A stretch of DNA of 64,000 nt, from NCBI GenBank assembly GCA_947044365.1, contig OX345640.1:8445588-8509587 (forward strand). Direction: 5' to 3'. The notes beneath the pieces are model-generated. The model was not told where the DNA came from, searched no databases, and saw only the letters and a list, made by a program, of their open reading frames with translations. A program made the position numbers and the translations under genes. Shown piece by piece: positions 1 to 25,478 of the stretch (the stretch's first letter is position 1; each line of letters starts with the position of its first letter). The DNA comes from Petrosia ficiformis (taxonomy: Eukaryota > Porifera > Demospongiae > Haplosclerida > Petrosiidae).

Positions 1-1
1 A

Positions 2-415
2 TGGCCACCATTAAGAGGTGTATCAAAATGTGCGTGTGGTCTAGCATTCTCATTTTCACAAAGAAAGGTATTGTACATATTATTTAAACTAAGTATGTGT
101 ATTTGTATGTACGTAATTATGTATGTGATATATAATATATATATATATATTTTTTATATCTATTTATAGTATCACTGTAGTTTTTGTGGGACAGTGACGT
201 GTGGATTATGTGGAGCTAATCATGCACAATTACCATATATGGTAATACCATCAACTCATCGTGTTTGTAAAACATGTTTTAAATTAATGTCTACCAGACA
301 AGAGGTAATCACATGACTAGCACATGCATTCACAACATCTGTAATTATATATATCACATGGTACAATATATGCACAGTTATCACTTTTCACACATTATAG
401 GATCTCGACAAGTGA
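2..415 (+). CDS. FYVE zinc-finger protein, C-terminal end (partial)
   Basis: Three exons (2-67, 170-304, 401-415) join in phase 0 and end in TGA; the 5' part lies outside the window. The joined peptide carries the Cys pairs of a FYVE finger: CACG, then KYHCSFCG, TCGLC and, near the end, VCKTC. The segment before the second pair (FSFSQRKYHCSFCG) corresponds to the basic R-K-H-H-C-x-x-C-G signature of FYVE domains, which bind phosphatidylinositol 3-phosphate on endosomes. Here the His-His pair reads Tyr-His, so lipid specificity is uncertain and a FYVE-related domain is also possible. The finger sits about 15 residues from the C-terminus. The family member cannot be named from this fragment. 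The gene converges on the receptor gene at 806-8602. Confidence 0.8.
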
Positions 416-805
416 ACAAACTATTAATTGATTAATAACTATTACTAATTTTAATTTATATATTTATTAATTAATAACTTGATTGTATACAACAAAAACT
501 GAAAATACATTATGTATACATGAACATAACTCACTCAAAAACAAACAAGAAACAACAAACAAACACATGATAAGACAAGATAGATTGTTATAACAAGCTA
601 ATTATTATGATACAACACTTCAAATTAATTAAAAAGTATGTAATATTAATTAAATGCGGTCTCACACCTACAAGTCAATCGGTACAACAGATCGATAATA
701 TAAAGTGATACAATGCAGGTGGAATTTAATTAATGAGTGTTTATGTCAGGAGACTGACTGGTGAATAAAACAGGAAGAAAAGGATTGGTAAAGTAAATAT
801 TAAAG
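416..805. other. Convergent intergenic spacer
   Basis: AT-rich sequence between the stop of the FYVE gene and the stop of the receptor gene. It presumably holds both 3' UTRs. I see no ORF, RNA gene or repeat of note. Confidence 0.6.
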
Positions 806-3284
806 CTATACTGCTGTTACACCTTGCCAGTCCAAATGATGTCCATGATTATTGTGTCTATAATTCTGTGATTAAGAGAATGGATAAAATAGATAGATAG
901 ATATATGGATGGATAGATTAATGTACTCACCATACAGTTTCTAGCTGCCGGTGACATGGCACGTGGAGCAGGTGGAGGATATGGATAATTACCATTGATG
1001 CTATGTAAGCCTCCCTCTCTGCATAGAGAAAATAATATATATCACATGTCACACAACACACACACACACACACACAAACGTACTGTGGTAGCTTGTCGAA
1101 TGATCCATGTGGTGTTTCAAAATCAGCTTCACCTTTTTTACTACGTTTTAGACCAAAATAAAGACCACACCCACCAAATATTAAAAATACTAGAACAACA
1201 GATCCAACCACTATTACAATAATAGCCCAACTTGGAATTACTAGAGAGAGAAATATGAATATAGATAGGTATGTCAAACACACATACATACACACATGTC
1301 AGTGTTTTTAATAAGCTCACATGGCACACCAATTTGGCCCAAGCTTCAAAACTTATCAAAAACTCTGATACACGTACATATATACAAACATACATACATA
1401 TATAAATACAAACATACATGCATACACACACACCTTCTTCAACAGGACTTTGACTAGTCACTCTCTGACAATCACCAGTATTTCGTAGTCCAGTATCTGA
1501 AGTAGTTGTGGTACGTATTTCACAAGTGGCATACCTAGTACCATCACGAGATACAGCAACAACACAAAACTGATATATATCACTATCATTAAGTCCATTG
1601 AAACACTGAGCAATAGTTGATGTATTGTTAACAGTGAGAGAATAAATTTCATATAATTCAACTTCTCCAGGCGATGAACTAGTGACTCTGTGAATCGTAA
1701 TTTCAATATATGAAACCTGGTCTTCACCTGTAATTCTCCAGTCTATGATTACTTCAGTATCACTCAGTTGAATTTGTGTAATATTTACCAATATTGGTGT
1801 CGTAGTATCTAATTAAGAAATAAATATCTTCATATAAGAAGTCACGAAATTATGTTACATTTATAATTATAGTCCCATATGTTAGGAGTACTGAGGTTAT
1901 ATCAGGATGTTTTTGGTATTACTCAAGCATGAAATTATTGTATTCTGTGGTTTGTATAAGTATTATACTATTTTGAATGTGTAATATAGCTACTATATTA
2001 TCCTTATGTGAAGTGATGACAGATATGTAGATGGATAGATAGATATATGTAGTGTTGATATATTTAATTGTGGTATCTAACAATCCTTAGGAATGTACTT
2101 CCTGGATACCAATTGCATTATAGTTAACTATGTATATATGTATAGATAGATGCACACAAGACATATATATATGTATACCTATCATTTCACGGTATACTAC
2201 TATCGAACTATATCTACTGGTACCCCACTGGTTACGAGATCTCACAGAGAAATAATAGGATAATGATTTATTGATATTATTAAGAGTAAATGAGTTTGTA
2301 TCCACCGATATTATTTGAGGACTGGTATTAGTTGTGTTATATCTGACATCATATGAGGCAACAGAATTGGACTATGAAAAGAATAATACATTTAATAACA
2401 CACACACACACAACTAAATGATATGTATATTTTAAATTAGATGTTACCTGTTGCCATGTCAAGTGTATCTTAGTCATATTCCTTCTAACTGTTACCTGTC
2501 TTGGTGGAGATTGAGGAGCTGTAAGAAATGAGGATAGAGGAAGGATAGAGGAAGGATAGAGGAGGAACAGATGAGACGAAAGGAGAGAAAAGGGAGGAGA
2601 GAGAAGGAATAGATGAGACCAAAAGATAGAGAAGGGAGGAGAGAGGAGGAACAAAAAGGGGGAGAGATATTAGTAAACATAAATGTGTATTTTGGCTGAT
2701 AAAAGGAAGATAAGACAATGAGCTATCATATTACATTATACCATTCTCCCACTAACTAAACTATACATGTAGGAATGTATATTATTAATAATTATATGTA
2801 CATACACATATATACATGTACATATAAATGTACATGTACATATACATGTACAATATATATGTACATATACAATAGACATATACATATACACATGTATACA
2901 TAAGCATGACTCTGTCAACAAGCCAGTCATAACATATTTACCATATATGGTAACTAGTTATAAAGTAAAGATCATTTCCTAGCCAAATGGAATAATCATT
3001 CTACAAATGTCTGTTTGTGAGTATGTCCATATCTCACTTGTCACTTACCAGAAAATGTTACAGATGATATATTCAATGAATAAGCACCAAGGCCAACTAA
3101 AGGATGTTTAGAACGTATTCTAAACTCGTACTCCATACCAGGGGATAAACCTATGTATAGATTAATAGATAGATGGATAGATAGATAGATAGATAGATAG
3201 ATGAGTACAAATAGATAGATAGATAGATGGATAGATGGATAGATAGATGAGTGCAAATAGATAGATAGATAGATGGATAGATTA

Positions 3285-3334
<50 letters not shown>

Positions 3335-3522
3335 GAGTACAAATAGATAGATAGATAGATAGATTAATAGATAGATAGATAGATAGATTAATAGATAGAT
3401 AGATAGATGAGTACAAATAGATAGATAGATAGATGAGTGCAAATAGATAGATAGATAGATAGATAGATGAGTGCAAATAGATAGATAGATAGATGAGTGC
3501 AAATAGATAGATAGATAGATTA

Positions 3523-3571
<49 letters not shown>

Positions 3572-3688
3572 ATAGATAGGTGGATGAAACAAGTTTCTCA
3601 CCAGTGACATTGAATGATTCATTCTCAAGTAGTTCAGTGATGGTAATAAATGTGCCACTACCTCTGAGTTTATACTGAATCTAATAAC

Positions 3689-3726
<38 letters not shown>

Positions 3727-5345
3727 TTAAGTACATGTATATATGTGTGTACCTCATATTGAACAGGAGATGATTGAGGTGGTGACAACATCCAAGCCAA
3801 CAGAACAGAATCATTAGCAGAACCCTCTTCAATTACTTGAAATGATATTATATTAGGAGCTATGGATAGATATATAGATAAATAGATGAATAGACTCAAT
3901 ATAGATAGATAAAAGAATTAAGACCATTAAGTATAATTAATCATGAATACATGTATGACTACATGTACATGTATCTATCTATCCTTCCTGTCTATCTTAC
4001 CTGTAGAAGTTGTAAAATTTTCAGTGCCTGAGTAAGCACCTTCTCCAGCCATTGGATGAGTACCTTTCAGTCTAAATTCATACTCAGTATCAGGAGTTAA
4101 ATCTATAAAATAGATAGATTATATAAATAGATAATAATAATTATATACATATATAATTATATTTACATCGTATTACAGACACATAGATAGATAGACACAT
4201 AGATAGATATATACATAGACTGATAGATAGATAAATAGATGGACTGCCAACCAGATAGATAGATAGATAGATATTAGATAGATAGATATATATATTATTA
4301 CTATTGATTATAAATTCTTCAATATCCAGTAACACATTGATTGTGTTAAACGATTCACCAACAACTCTATATTCAATCTAATACAATAAAATAATAATTA
4401 ATTAATTTAATAAATAGGGGCAAATATTAAATACCTCATATTGTATTTCAAATCCTTCTTGCTGAGGTGGTGATAATACCCAAACCAGTTTAACCGATAT
4501 ACCAGAGGAATTTACCTCCATTATTTGTAATGATGTGATTGATGGTGCTATAATGTTGATAAATAGATGGATATATAAATAGATAAATAGATAGAGAGAC
4601 AGACAGATAGATAGATAGATAGATGGATATAAAGATGGATAGATAGATAAAAAATTGACTATATCAATTATGGTGTTGATATTTAACACAAACCTTCTTG
4701 ACATATCTCAAGTTCTTTTGTTATTGTAGGTCCTTCATACTGAACCACACAACGATATCGTTGATTAGGACATTCAGGTACTGTGTGTACAGCTGTACTC
4801 TTAAAATCTAAAGTATTTGTGTTTTCAATATTAAGATTTATTTCTGGATCTATAGACGGTCCATCAATGAGAGATAATGTAATATTTCCAATTCCTGGAT
4901 ATGATATAGCTTGACAAGTTACAGTAACTCCATTTCCACTAGTACTGGTGAGAGTAACCACTGGAGGAACTGTGAATATATATGATATTATAATTGAGTT
5001 AGTAAGTAGTATCTATATGTACATGTACATGTGTGTACTGCACTGTACTATACTGTACTGTACTATACTGTATTGTATTGTACTACACTGTACTATACTG
5101 TACTGTACTTTGCTGTATTGTACTGTACTATACTGTACCGTGCTTTACTGTATTGTACTGTACTATACTGTATTGTACTGTACTGTATTGTACTGTACTA
5201 TACTGTACTGTACTATACTGTATTGTACTGTACTATACTGTATTGTATATTGTACTGTACTGTACTATATTGTACTATACTGTATTGTACTGTACTGTAC
5301 TGTATTGTACTAATACATACATACATACATACATACATACATACA

Positions 5346-5379
<34 letters not shown>

Positions 5380-5385
5380 CATACA

Positions 5386-5419
<34 letters not shown>

Positions 5420-5796
5420 CATACATACATACATACATACATACAAACACTATACACATATATACATGTACAACATATACACATACATATATACAACATA
5501 TACATTCATATTACATATACCCACATACACATTTATACACATACATGTACATGTACATATATGTACATACATACACCAGAGCTTATAATAACTGCGAGAC
5601 ACACCTGGCATTGTCTGTGTAATCAATATACATGTACATACATGTACAATGTCATGTAGGTTAAAATATGGTCATGTTTTACATTTTATCTGACAGCTAT
5701 CATGAAAACAGATATACATACATACATATATGCAACATACATACATACATACATACATACCTACATATACACAACATACATACATACATACATACA

Positions 5797-5828
<32 letters not shown>

Positions 5829-6775
5829 CATATATGTTCCTGTATGAACTTACAGTTAATATATATGGTATAATTCAGGGATAGGTTTCCTGTTTGGTGT
5901 AATATAACAATAGTATATACACCACGATCTGATGCCTCAACTAAAGGCTTAGAGTAATTGTTTGTTGTTGCTATGACAACATCATCCTTATACCATGTAA
6001 CTGTACCTGTAGATTAAATGTAAATAAAATCATTAAGATGAACACACATGTAGATATACCTGGTGGTGTACCAAGTGTTACCATGGGAACCAGAGTCAGG
6101 GTGTCACCAATATCAAGAGGCGCTGGAGGGTCTGGTTCCTTTGAGAGTGTTGGGGCAACTAGATAAAGATAGATTATAAAATAGATATATACATGTACAT
6201 GTAGTAATAAAAGGGTTAAAATATAAGCATTGTGTAGGGGTTATGTAATTAATTAAATTTATTTATGAGTTTATGAAATGTGTATTATATAATGACCATG
6301 TACAGTAGGAGGGAGTAATTAATTAATTAATAATTATTATTATATACAAACTGACTACATGTGTACTAAAACATACATATATACATACATACATAGATGC
6401 ATACATACATGTACATAGATACATACATTTACTACATTATATTTACATACACACCCACACAGATACATAGATGTGTTGTTTTAACTAAACATTTCTGATT
6501 CTTGGAATATTCCCTAATTGCAATCAATTAAACACCCTACTATACTATACTATAGTATATGAGTGAGTGTGTGTTAATATATCAGATAGTGAATGAATGG
6601 ATGGATGGGTGGGTGGTAAAATATTAAATGATGTTGAATGTAGATAGATAGATAAGATGGATAGATATATAAATATATGTAAATACATAGATAGATACAT
6701 ACATACATACATGTACATGCGCTAACATACATGCACATACATATACATAGATAGATACATAAATAGATACACCTG

Positions 6776-6807
<32 letters not shown>

Positions 6808-8602
6808 TAGATAGTTAGATGGATAGATATATAAATAGATAGATAGATATATATATGAATAGATTATAGATAGATGAAGAATGGGTGGATATTATGGGGT
6901 GGATATATAGATGGGTGGATGAATAGATATTTATTGTATAAATGGGTGTATGGATGGAGTCATATTATCTTGTAGGTGACATATTTTATTGTTGAAGGGG
7001 GTGCTAAACACACATTATAACATCATTATAACAAAATGTACAACACAGCTGGACACAAAAGAATTAATATTATGTAAAGTGTTAATATCTGGTAATAATT
7101 ATAACTCACTTGCTTCTATTAGTGTAAATGGTGTTGGACAAAAATCACTAAACATATAAAAATGTTGATATTCATAATTCCCAGCTAAAGATGACTCAAA
7201 ACTATTAATCTTAAACCTGGCAGCATCACCATCAAGAACACAAACACTTGAGTCACCTCCACAAACATCATCATCATCAACCACTTCATACATACCACCA
7301 TCATCCTCACGAGCCAATTGAAATGTAGGAAGCAGTTGGTGTACAACTCTTATCTCTAACATGTCTCCATTACTAAGGTATATAACTTCATATGAAGGTA
7401 GTACATCATAACAAGATGCATCGCACGAACCTAATAAAAGGAGAATATAATTATAATAACAATAATATCAGTAATAACAATAATAATTACAATTAGAATA
7501 ATTATAATAACCTTGACATAATGAATAATTGATAGTAATGATTATTCATATAGTTATTCATAATTTAATCGGTCAAAATATAATTATTACTAATTATTTA
7601 AAATATAGGATATAATAAACTTAATTATATTGTTACATCTCTTGTAAATTATGTTAACTCTAATTCTGACTGCTTGTTAAAAAATTATTTATTGACATTA
7701 CCAAACACCATAATTATATTATAATATCTTAATATGATATCTTCACTGGGTGTATATAGTGTTGAGATAATTATGTACAATATATACACAACATAACATG
7801 GTTAATTATAACTAAATTTAGATAATATAATTCCCTATTGCCAAAGAATTAAACACCAACTATAGTAATATTTATAATAAGTATATAACTACACTTCCGA
7901 TAGAGGGTACGCATTAAATACCATACCCCAATTCTCATGAAACATTCATACTAACATATTATAATTGTGTATTTGTAAATGTATGGAGATATGTGCTGAC
8001 ATAAAATTATAGGAAATGTCATCATTCCGACACAACACACAATATCTAGTTTTGCTACTAAGCATTTTACTATCTGAATATTCAGATAATACTAAATAAC
8101 AGATAATTATTTAGTTATTGGACTGTTTATGAACTGTCATTAATGTCTATATAGTACTAGTAATTAACCACAAATTATATAGAACAAAAGCTAAAATGAC
8201 TATAATTACAATTATATATATATATATAATACATTTTATTATAAATGGTAAACGTTTGCTGACCTAACATATATGTATATACAAGAGTATCACAAACAAG
8301 ACAATTAATTAAGCTTTAAAGATAAAATTAAACACTTCACTATATATATATATAATATATATATATATATATTATTATTAGTGTGTAATTGTATCTACAA
8401 TAACTAAAATATACAAACACACACACACATATGTATATATATATATATATATATAATATATATATACATACAATACGATTATAAGATATTACTCACTTTC
8501 GCACCCAAATCCACAGGGTGTTTCAGTACAATTGACTCCCTCAGCTATCTGATCATACAGTGATAGGAGAATTGTCAATCCAAACAGAATCTTCAACATC
8601 AT
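806..8602 (-). CDS. Single-pass receptor with Ig-like and fibronectin III domains
   Basis: Seventeen exons: 8497-8602, 7110-7430, 6060-6158, 5854-6006, 4694-4969, 4435-4547, 4302-4377, 4001-4102, 3753-3859, 3602-3680, 3049-3150, 2448-2518, 2179-2371, 1434-1808, 1080-1240, 931-1014, 806-865; about 825 aa. Order: signal peptide ([20 protein letters not shown]), a Cys-containing ectodomain (36-142), two Ig-like domains (143-318; the first has Trp and DRGVYT but no Cys pair), four FN3 modules (319-724), a transmembrane helix near 729-753, and a short tail with several Tyr ending T-A-V, a class I PDZ-ligand pattern. No kinase or phosphatase domain is present. Introns at domain boundaries are phase 1, as in shuffled extracellular modules. 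The start is the first Met of MMLK, just before the hydrophobic core. Exon 16 offers three consecutive AG acceptors; only the third keeps the tail open. Ligand and exact family are unknown; adhesion or cell recognition is an inference. Confidence 0.8.
2071..2111. repeat. 41-bp dispersed element with TGGTATC/GATACCA ends (copy 1)
   Basis: A 41-bp segment in a receptor intron begins TGGTATC and ends GATACCA, so its ends are inverted repeats. A second copy of the same length, matching at about 34 of 41 positions, lies at 40308-40348 in an exportin-7 intron. It could be a remnant of a very small foldback element. Confidence 0.5.
3160..3580. repeat. (GATA)n microsatellite block
   Basis: An intron of the receptor gene is almost wholly GATA repeats, interrupted at intervals by TGAGTACAAATA or TGAGTGCAAATA. 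The regular interruptions suggest a larger repeat unit has been amplified. Confidence 0.9.
5030..5450. repeat. (CTGTA)n / (CATA)n compound microsatellite
   Basis: In a receptor intron, about 280 bp of TACTG/TATTG pentamers switches abruptly at about 5311 to CATA tetramers, which run to about 5446. Long open frames here are repeat artefacts. Confidence 0.9.
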
Positions 8603-8948
8603 CAAAACAGAGAGATCAAGAGAAATCAAAGATTTGGTATAAAATCTACAAGCAGTGATCGATATAGTAAAGTAGCTAGCTAAACAATACAGGATGAAAA
8701 GTGGTTCAACTCGTGTGACTGGGCTTCCTTTCTTTGAGTTATAATTATATTCATAGATCAAGTGATTAAAAAAACATATAATTACCAAATATGTCTTTTA
8801 TCTAACCGACTATGGCGTCATGCAACTTGGTATATATTCGATGACTCTCCCCATGAGAATATTCTATGTATAATACGTGTAGTCATCGTGTATTGTCACT
8901 ATTGTGGAATATTTCTAAACATAATTATTAATAATAATTAATAATCAA
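8603..8948. other. Spacer between LETM1 stop and receptor start
   Basis: It should contain the receptor promoter and 5' UTR and the LETM1 3' UTR, both on the minus strand. I see no clear core-promoter motif. Confidence 0.5.
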
Positions 8949-17736
<8,788 letters not shown>

Positions 17737-17813
17737 GTCTACAGACAGACCACTCCTTCTACTCCACCTTTTAAAAAATATACTAAGCTCGTATATTTTG
17801 ACTCGCAAGAGAG
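17737..17813. promoter_or_regulatory. Divergent LETM1 / RAB24 promoter (77 bp between start codons)
   Basis: The LETM1 ATG (minus strand, 17736) and the RAB24 ATG (plus strand, 17814) are 77 bp apart. Both 5' UTRs and the core promoters must fit here or overlap coding sequence. The spacer has an A/T-rich core (TTTTAAAAAATATAC); no other named motif is evident. Confidence 0.7.
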
Positions 17814-20474
<2,661 letters not shown>

Positions 20475-20710
20475 CAAACTATATACAATAGTTAATGATT
20501 ACATATCTCAGTCTTATGTGTTCTGTTAATGCATTATAATGGATTGTTATCTTGTTCTGTTTATTTTAAAGTATATTGGGTTTTTTTATGTTAGCAATAA
20601 TAATTGTTATTCATAATTAATTAATAGTGGGTGTGGTCATATTTAGTGGGGGTGTGGTTAATAATTTAGGTGTGGCTTCTTCACTTAAATAGTGTATAGT
20701 CATTATCGAA

Positions 20711-22257
20711 ATGTCTCTCTTTGGGAAGAAACCAGATCCTAAAGAACAAGTAAGATAGAGATATGACAGTATGATGTGTGAGATATATATGTCTGTATAT
20801 ATATGTGTGTGTGTGTGTGTATTTTATATTTATATATATTATATATATATATATATATTGCAGGTTAGAGATTGGAAATCAAAATTGAGAAAAGAGCAAA
20901 GAGTTATAGATAGACAGATAAATGGTAAGTATATCTATCTATGTCTTGTATAAATATAAACTTCTCTAAACTTTGTTTAATTATATATATTTGAACACAT
21001 GATGAATTATAGTTATATTAAAATGTACTCATACAGTTAATATGTTTCTCCATTTATCGTTGTTCATTTATTGAGACAACATCAATTATTTTAGCTATAC
21101 AGAGAGAAGAAGCTAAAGTCAAGAGATCAATAAAAGAGGCAGCAAAAAAAGGCCAGACTGATGTGTGTAAAATACTTGCTAAAGAGGTTGTTCAATCTCG
21201 TAGAGCTGTCAGTAAAATGTACGCATCAAAAGCTCAAATGAATTCTGTCATGATGCAAATGCAGAATCAATTATGTGAGTAGGTGTGGCTCAATATTATT
21301 ATATATATTAGACTTTTGTTACCATAGCAACTATACGTATGGCTGGCTCAATTCAGAAAAGTACAGAAGTAATGCATTCAATGCAACAATTAGTAAAACT
21401 GCCAGAAATTCAACGAGCCATGTTTGATCTCAGCAAAGAAATGGCAAAGGTACCAACCTCTTTAAAGAGATAACCAGTATATCGTATTGAGTACTATAAT
21501 ACTATATACATAATTATATATATATATATATGTGTGTGTGGGATTAATAGTAGGTTTGCATAATGAAGCTTGTGTCATCATGATACTTGCATGATACAAG
21601 GACCTATTATGACAGAATGCGTATAGTATATCTGAAGAATAAAATATGAGTTCCATATGTTTGTAAAGCAATGGCAATAGTGAGTAATATACATCACCTT
21701 GTAGTCAGTGTATCTAATCTATTTCATTACTTCAGGCTGGGCTAATGGAAGAAATGATTGAGGATACACTTGAAGGAGTAGAAGATGATGATTTAGAAGA
21801 TGAAGCTGATGAAGAAGTGGAGAAAGTTTTATTTGAATTAACTCAAGGTATCAACATTATATAAAAACACATCATGTAACAAAGTGCTATTCTGTACAGT
21901 AGTGTTGTATTAGTAGCTATTGTGACTAGTACTACAATATATGTCTACTGTCAGAATAACTTTTGACAATAATAGACACTTTTAGTTAGATACTGAAGCT
22001 TGACATGTTTTTACTAATCCTAACGACGGTAATGTTCATTAACTATAACTAAAATCGTCATTGTATAGGTAAACTAGGAGAGGTTGAAGCAGTTCCTAGT
22101 GGATTACCTGAAGATACATTAGTGGTATGTTTCTATTATTATCAATTATAATAATATTATTATCATTACGTACTTATAGTCGGAGACAGTAGAAAAGGAA
22201 TCGGATGAAGAAGAGGAAGAAGAGATGTCTGCAAGATTAGCTCAGCTCAGGAGCTAA
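20711..22257 (+). CDS. CHMP3: CHMP3 (VPS24), ESCRT-III subunit
   Basis: Seven exons (20711-20749, 20864-20924, 21095-21274, 21328-21449, 21736-21847, 22069-22124, 22180-22257) give 215 aa, near the usual length. The N-terminus MSLFGKKPDP and the basic helix with RDWKSKLRKEQRVIDRQI match CHMP3. Then follow YASKAQMNSVMMQMQNQL, an AGSIQKSTEVM segment and an acidic C-terminal half (residues about 150-205). The last residues, EEMSARLAQLRS, fit a MIT-interacting motif type 1, with Met at one Leu position; it should recruit VPS4. ESCRT-III polymers remodel and cut membranes in multivesicular body formation, cytokinesis and membrane repair. The basic N-terminal and acidic C-terminal split, which underlies autoinhibition, is intact. 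Confidence 0.95.
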
Positions 22258-23098
22258 TAATAATTATCTTTTTATTATATTATAATTACATTAATTTTAC
22301 ATGTAGTAGTTATTTAAGAGTTTATTTAATTATTGTTAAACAGTATATTAATAATTATTATCATCATAAAAATTATTATTAAAATACATTATTAATGAGT
22401 TGAGGGATAAAGACACCAAACTACATTACTAGAATATCTAGCCTAGGGGGTGCCCTACACATCAGCCATGATGATTGGAACTCAATAGTGCCGATATGAA
22501 AATACATCATTAACTTATTTACTATCTTATAATCTGCCGTCAACAGTTAATATACTGAAGCTCAATACAAATAATAAGATAGTATTTAGAGGCAAATTCA
22601 CAACACACATTTTCAACTGTACTATACATAATGCATTGAGTATTCTTACCAGTAGCTCACATCACTTTACAGATGAAATATTGGATTTAACTACAGTTGT
22701 ATTCAGATATGAATGTATATCACTAACTTACTATCTTATAATCTGTTGTCAACAGTTTATCATACTGAAGTTCATTACAAATAATAAGATGGTATTTAGA
22801 GACATACATTCACAACTGATTTTAATTACTAGACTCAACTAACAGTTGTATTCAGATATGAATGTATATCACTAACTTACTATCTTATAATCTGCTGTCA
22901 ACAGTTTATCATACTGAAGTTCATTACAAATAATAAGATGGTATTTAGAGACATACATTCATAACCAATTCACTGTAGTATAATTCCTAGTTTATTTCTA
23001 TACATCTATTTAAAAACATAAACATTACCTCAGTCAATACTTCCTAGCTTCTTGTGTCTTTGGTCTTTTTTTCAAAAAATTAATTATCATTTTTTTCA
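22258..23098. repeat. Intergenic spacer with ~149-bp tandem repeat, inverted relative of the 52.7-54.8 kb family
   Basis: Between CHMP3 and GOT1. Units containing ACTATCTTATAATCTG, CAACAGTTTATCATACTGAA and AAATAATAAGAT recur near 22523 (diverged), 22730 and 22879, the last two about 149 bp apart. The reverse complement matches the core of the repeat at 52.7-54.8 kb, which has CAGATTATAGGACAGTAATT after a TATTGAATTTCAG segment. No gene is seen here. Confidence 0.75.
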
Positions 23099-23110
23099 TG
23101 CGCATGCGCG
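23099..23110. promoter_or_regulatory. NRF1-like site upstream of GOT1
   Basis: TGCGCATGCGCG fits the NRF1 consensus YGCGCAYGCGCR exactly. It lies 15 bp before the GOT1 start codon, in very AT-rich surroundings. Confidence 0.7.
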
Positions 23111-23125
23111 TATCAGAAAAGAAAG

Positions 23126-25285
<2,160 letters not shown>

Positions 25286-25478
25286 TAAATAATGTTGTGT
25301 GGGAACAAATCGCTTAGCACTTGTTCATAATAGTATATTATGCTAGAGATTACAATTTGTATTATATTTATTGTTTAATTATTATTAAGGTGAGATGTAT
25401 CTGTTAGATCCAAATACAGATTAATAAAGATTAATGTGTTTTTGATTAATGAGTGGGTGTTACAAAAAAAAATCAAAT

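Noticed and set aside
3041..3832. Open frame of 263 aa with long IYLS repeats
   Set aside because: It is GATA microsatellite read through between two genuine receptor exons; the exons themselves are included in the receptor model.
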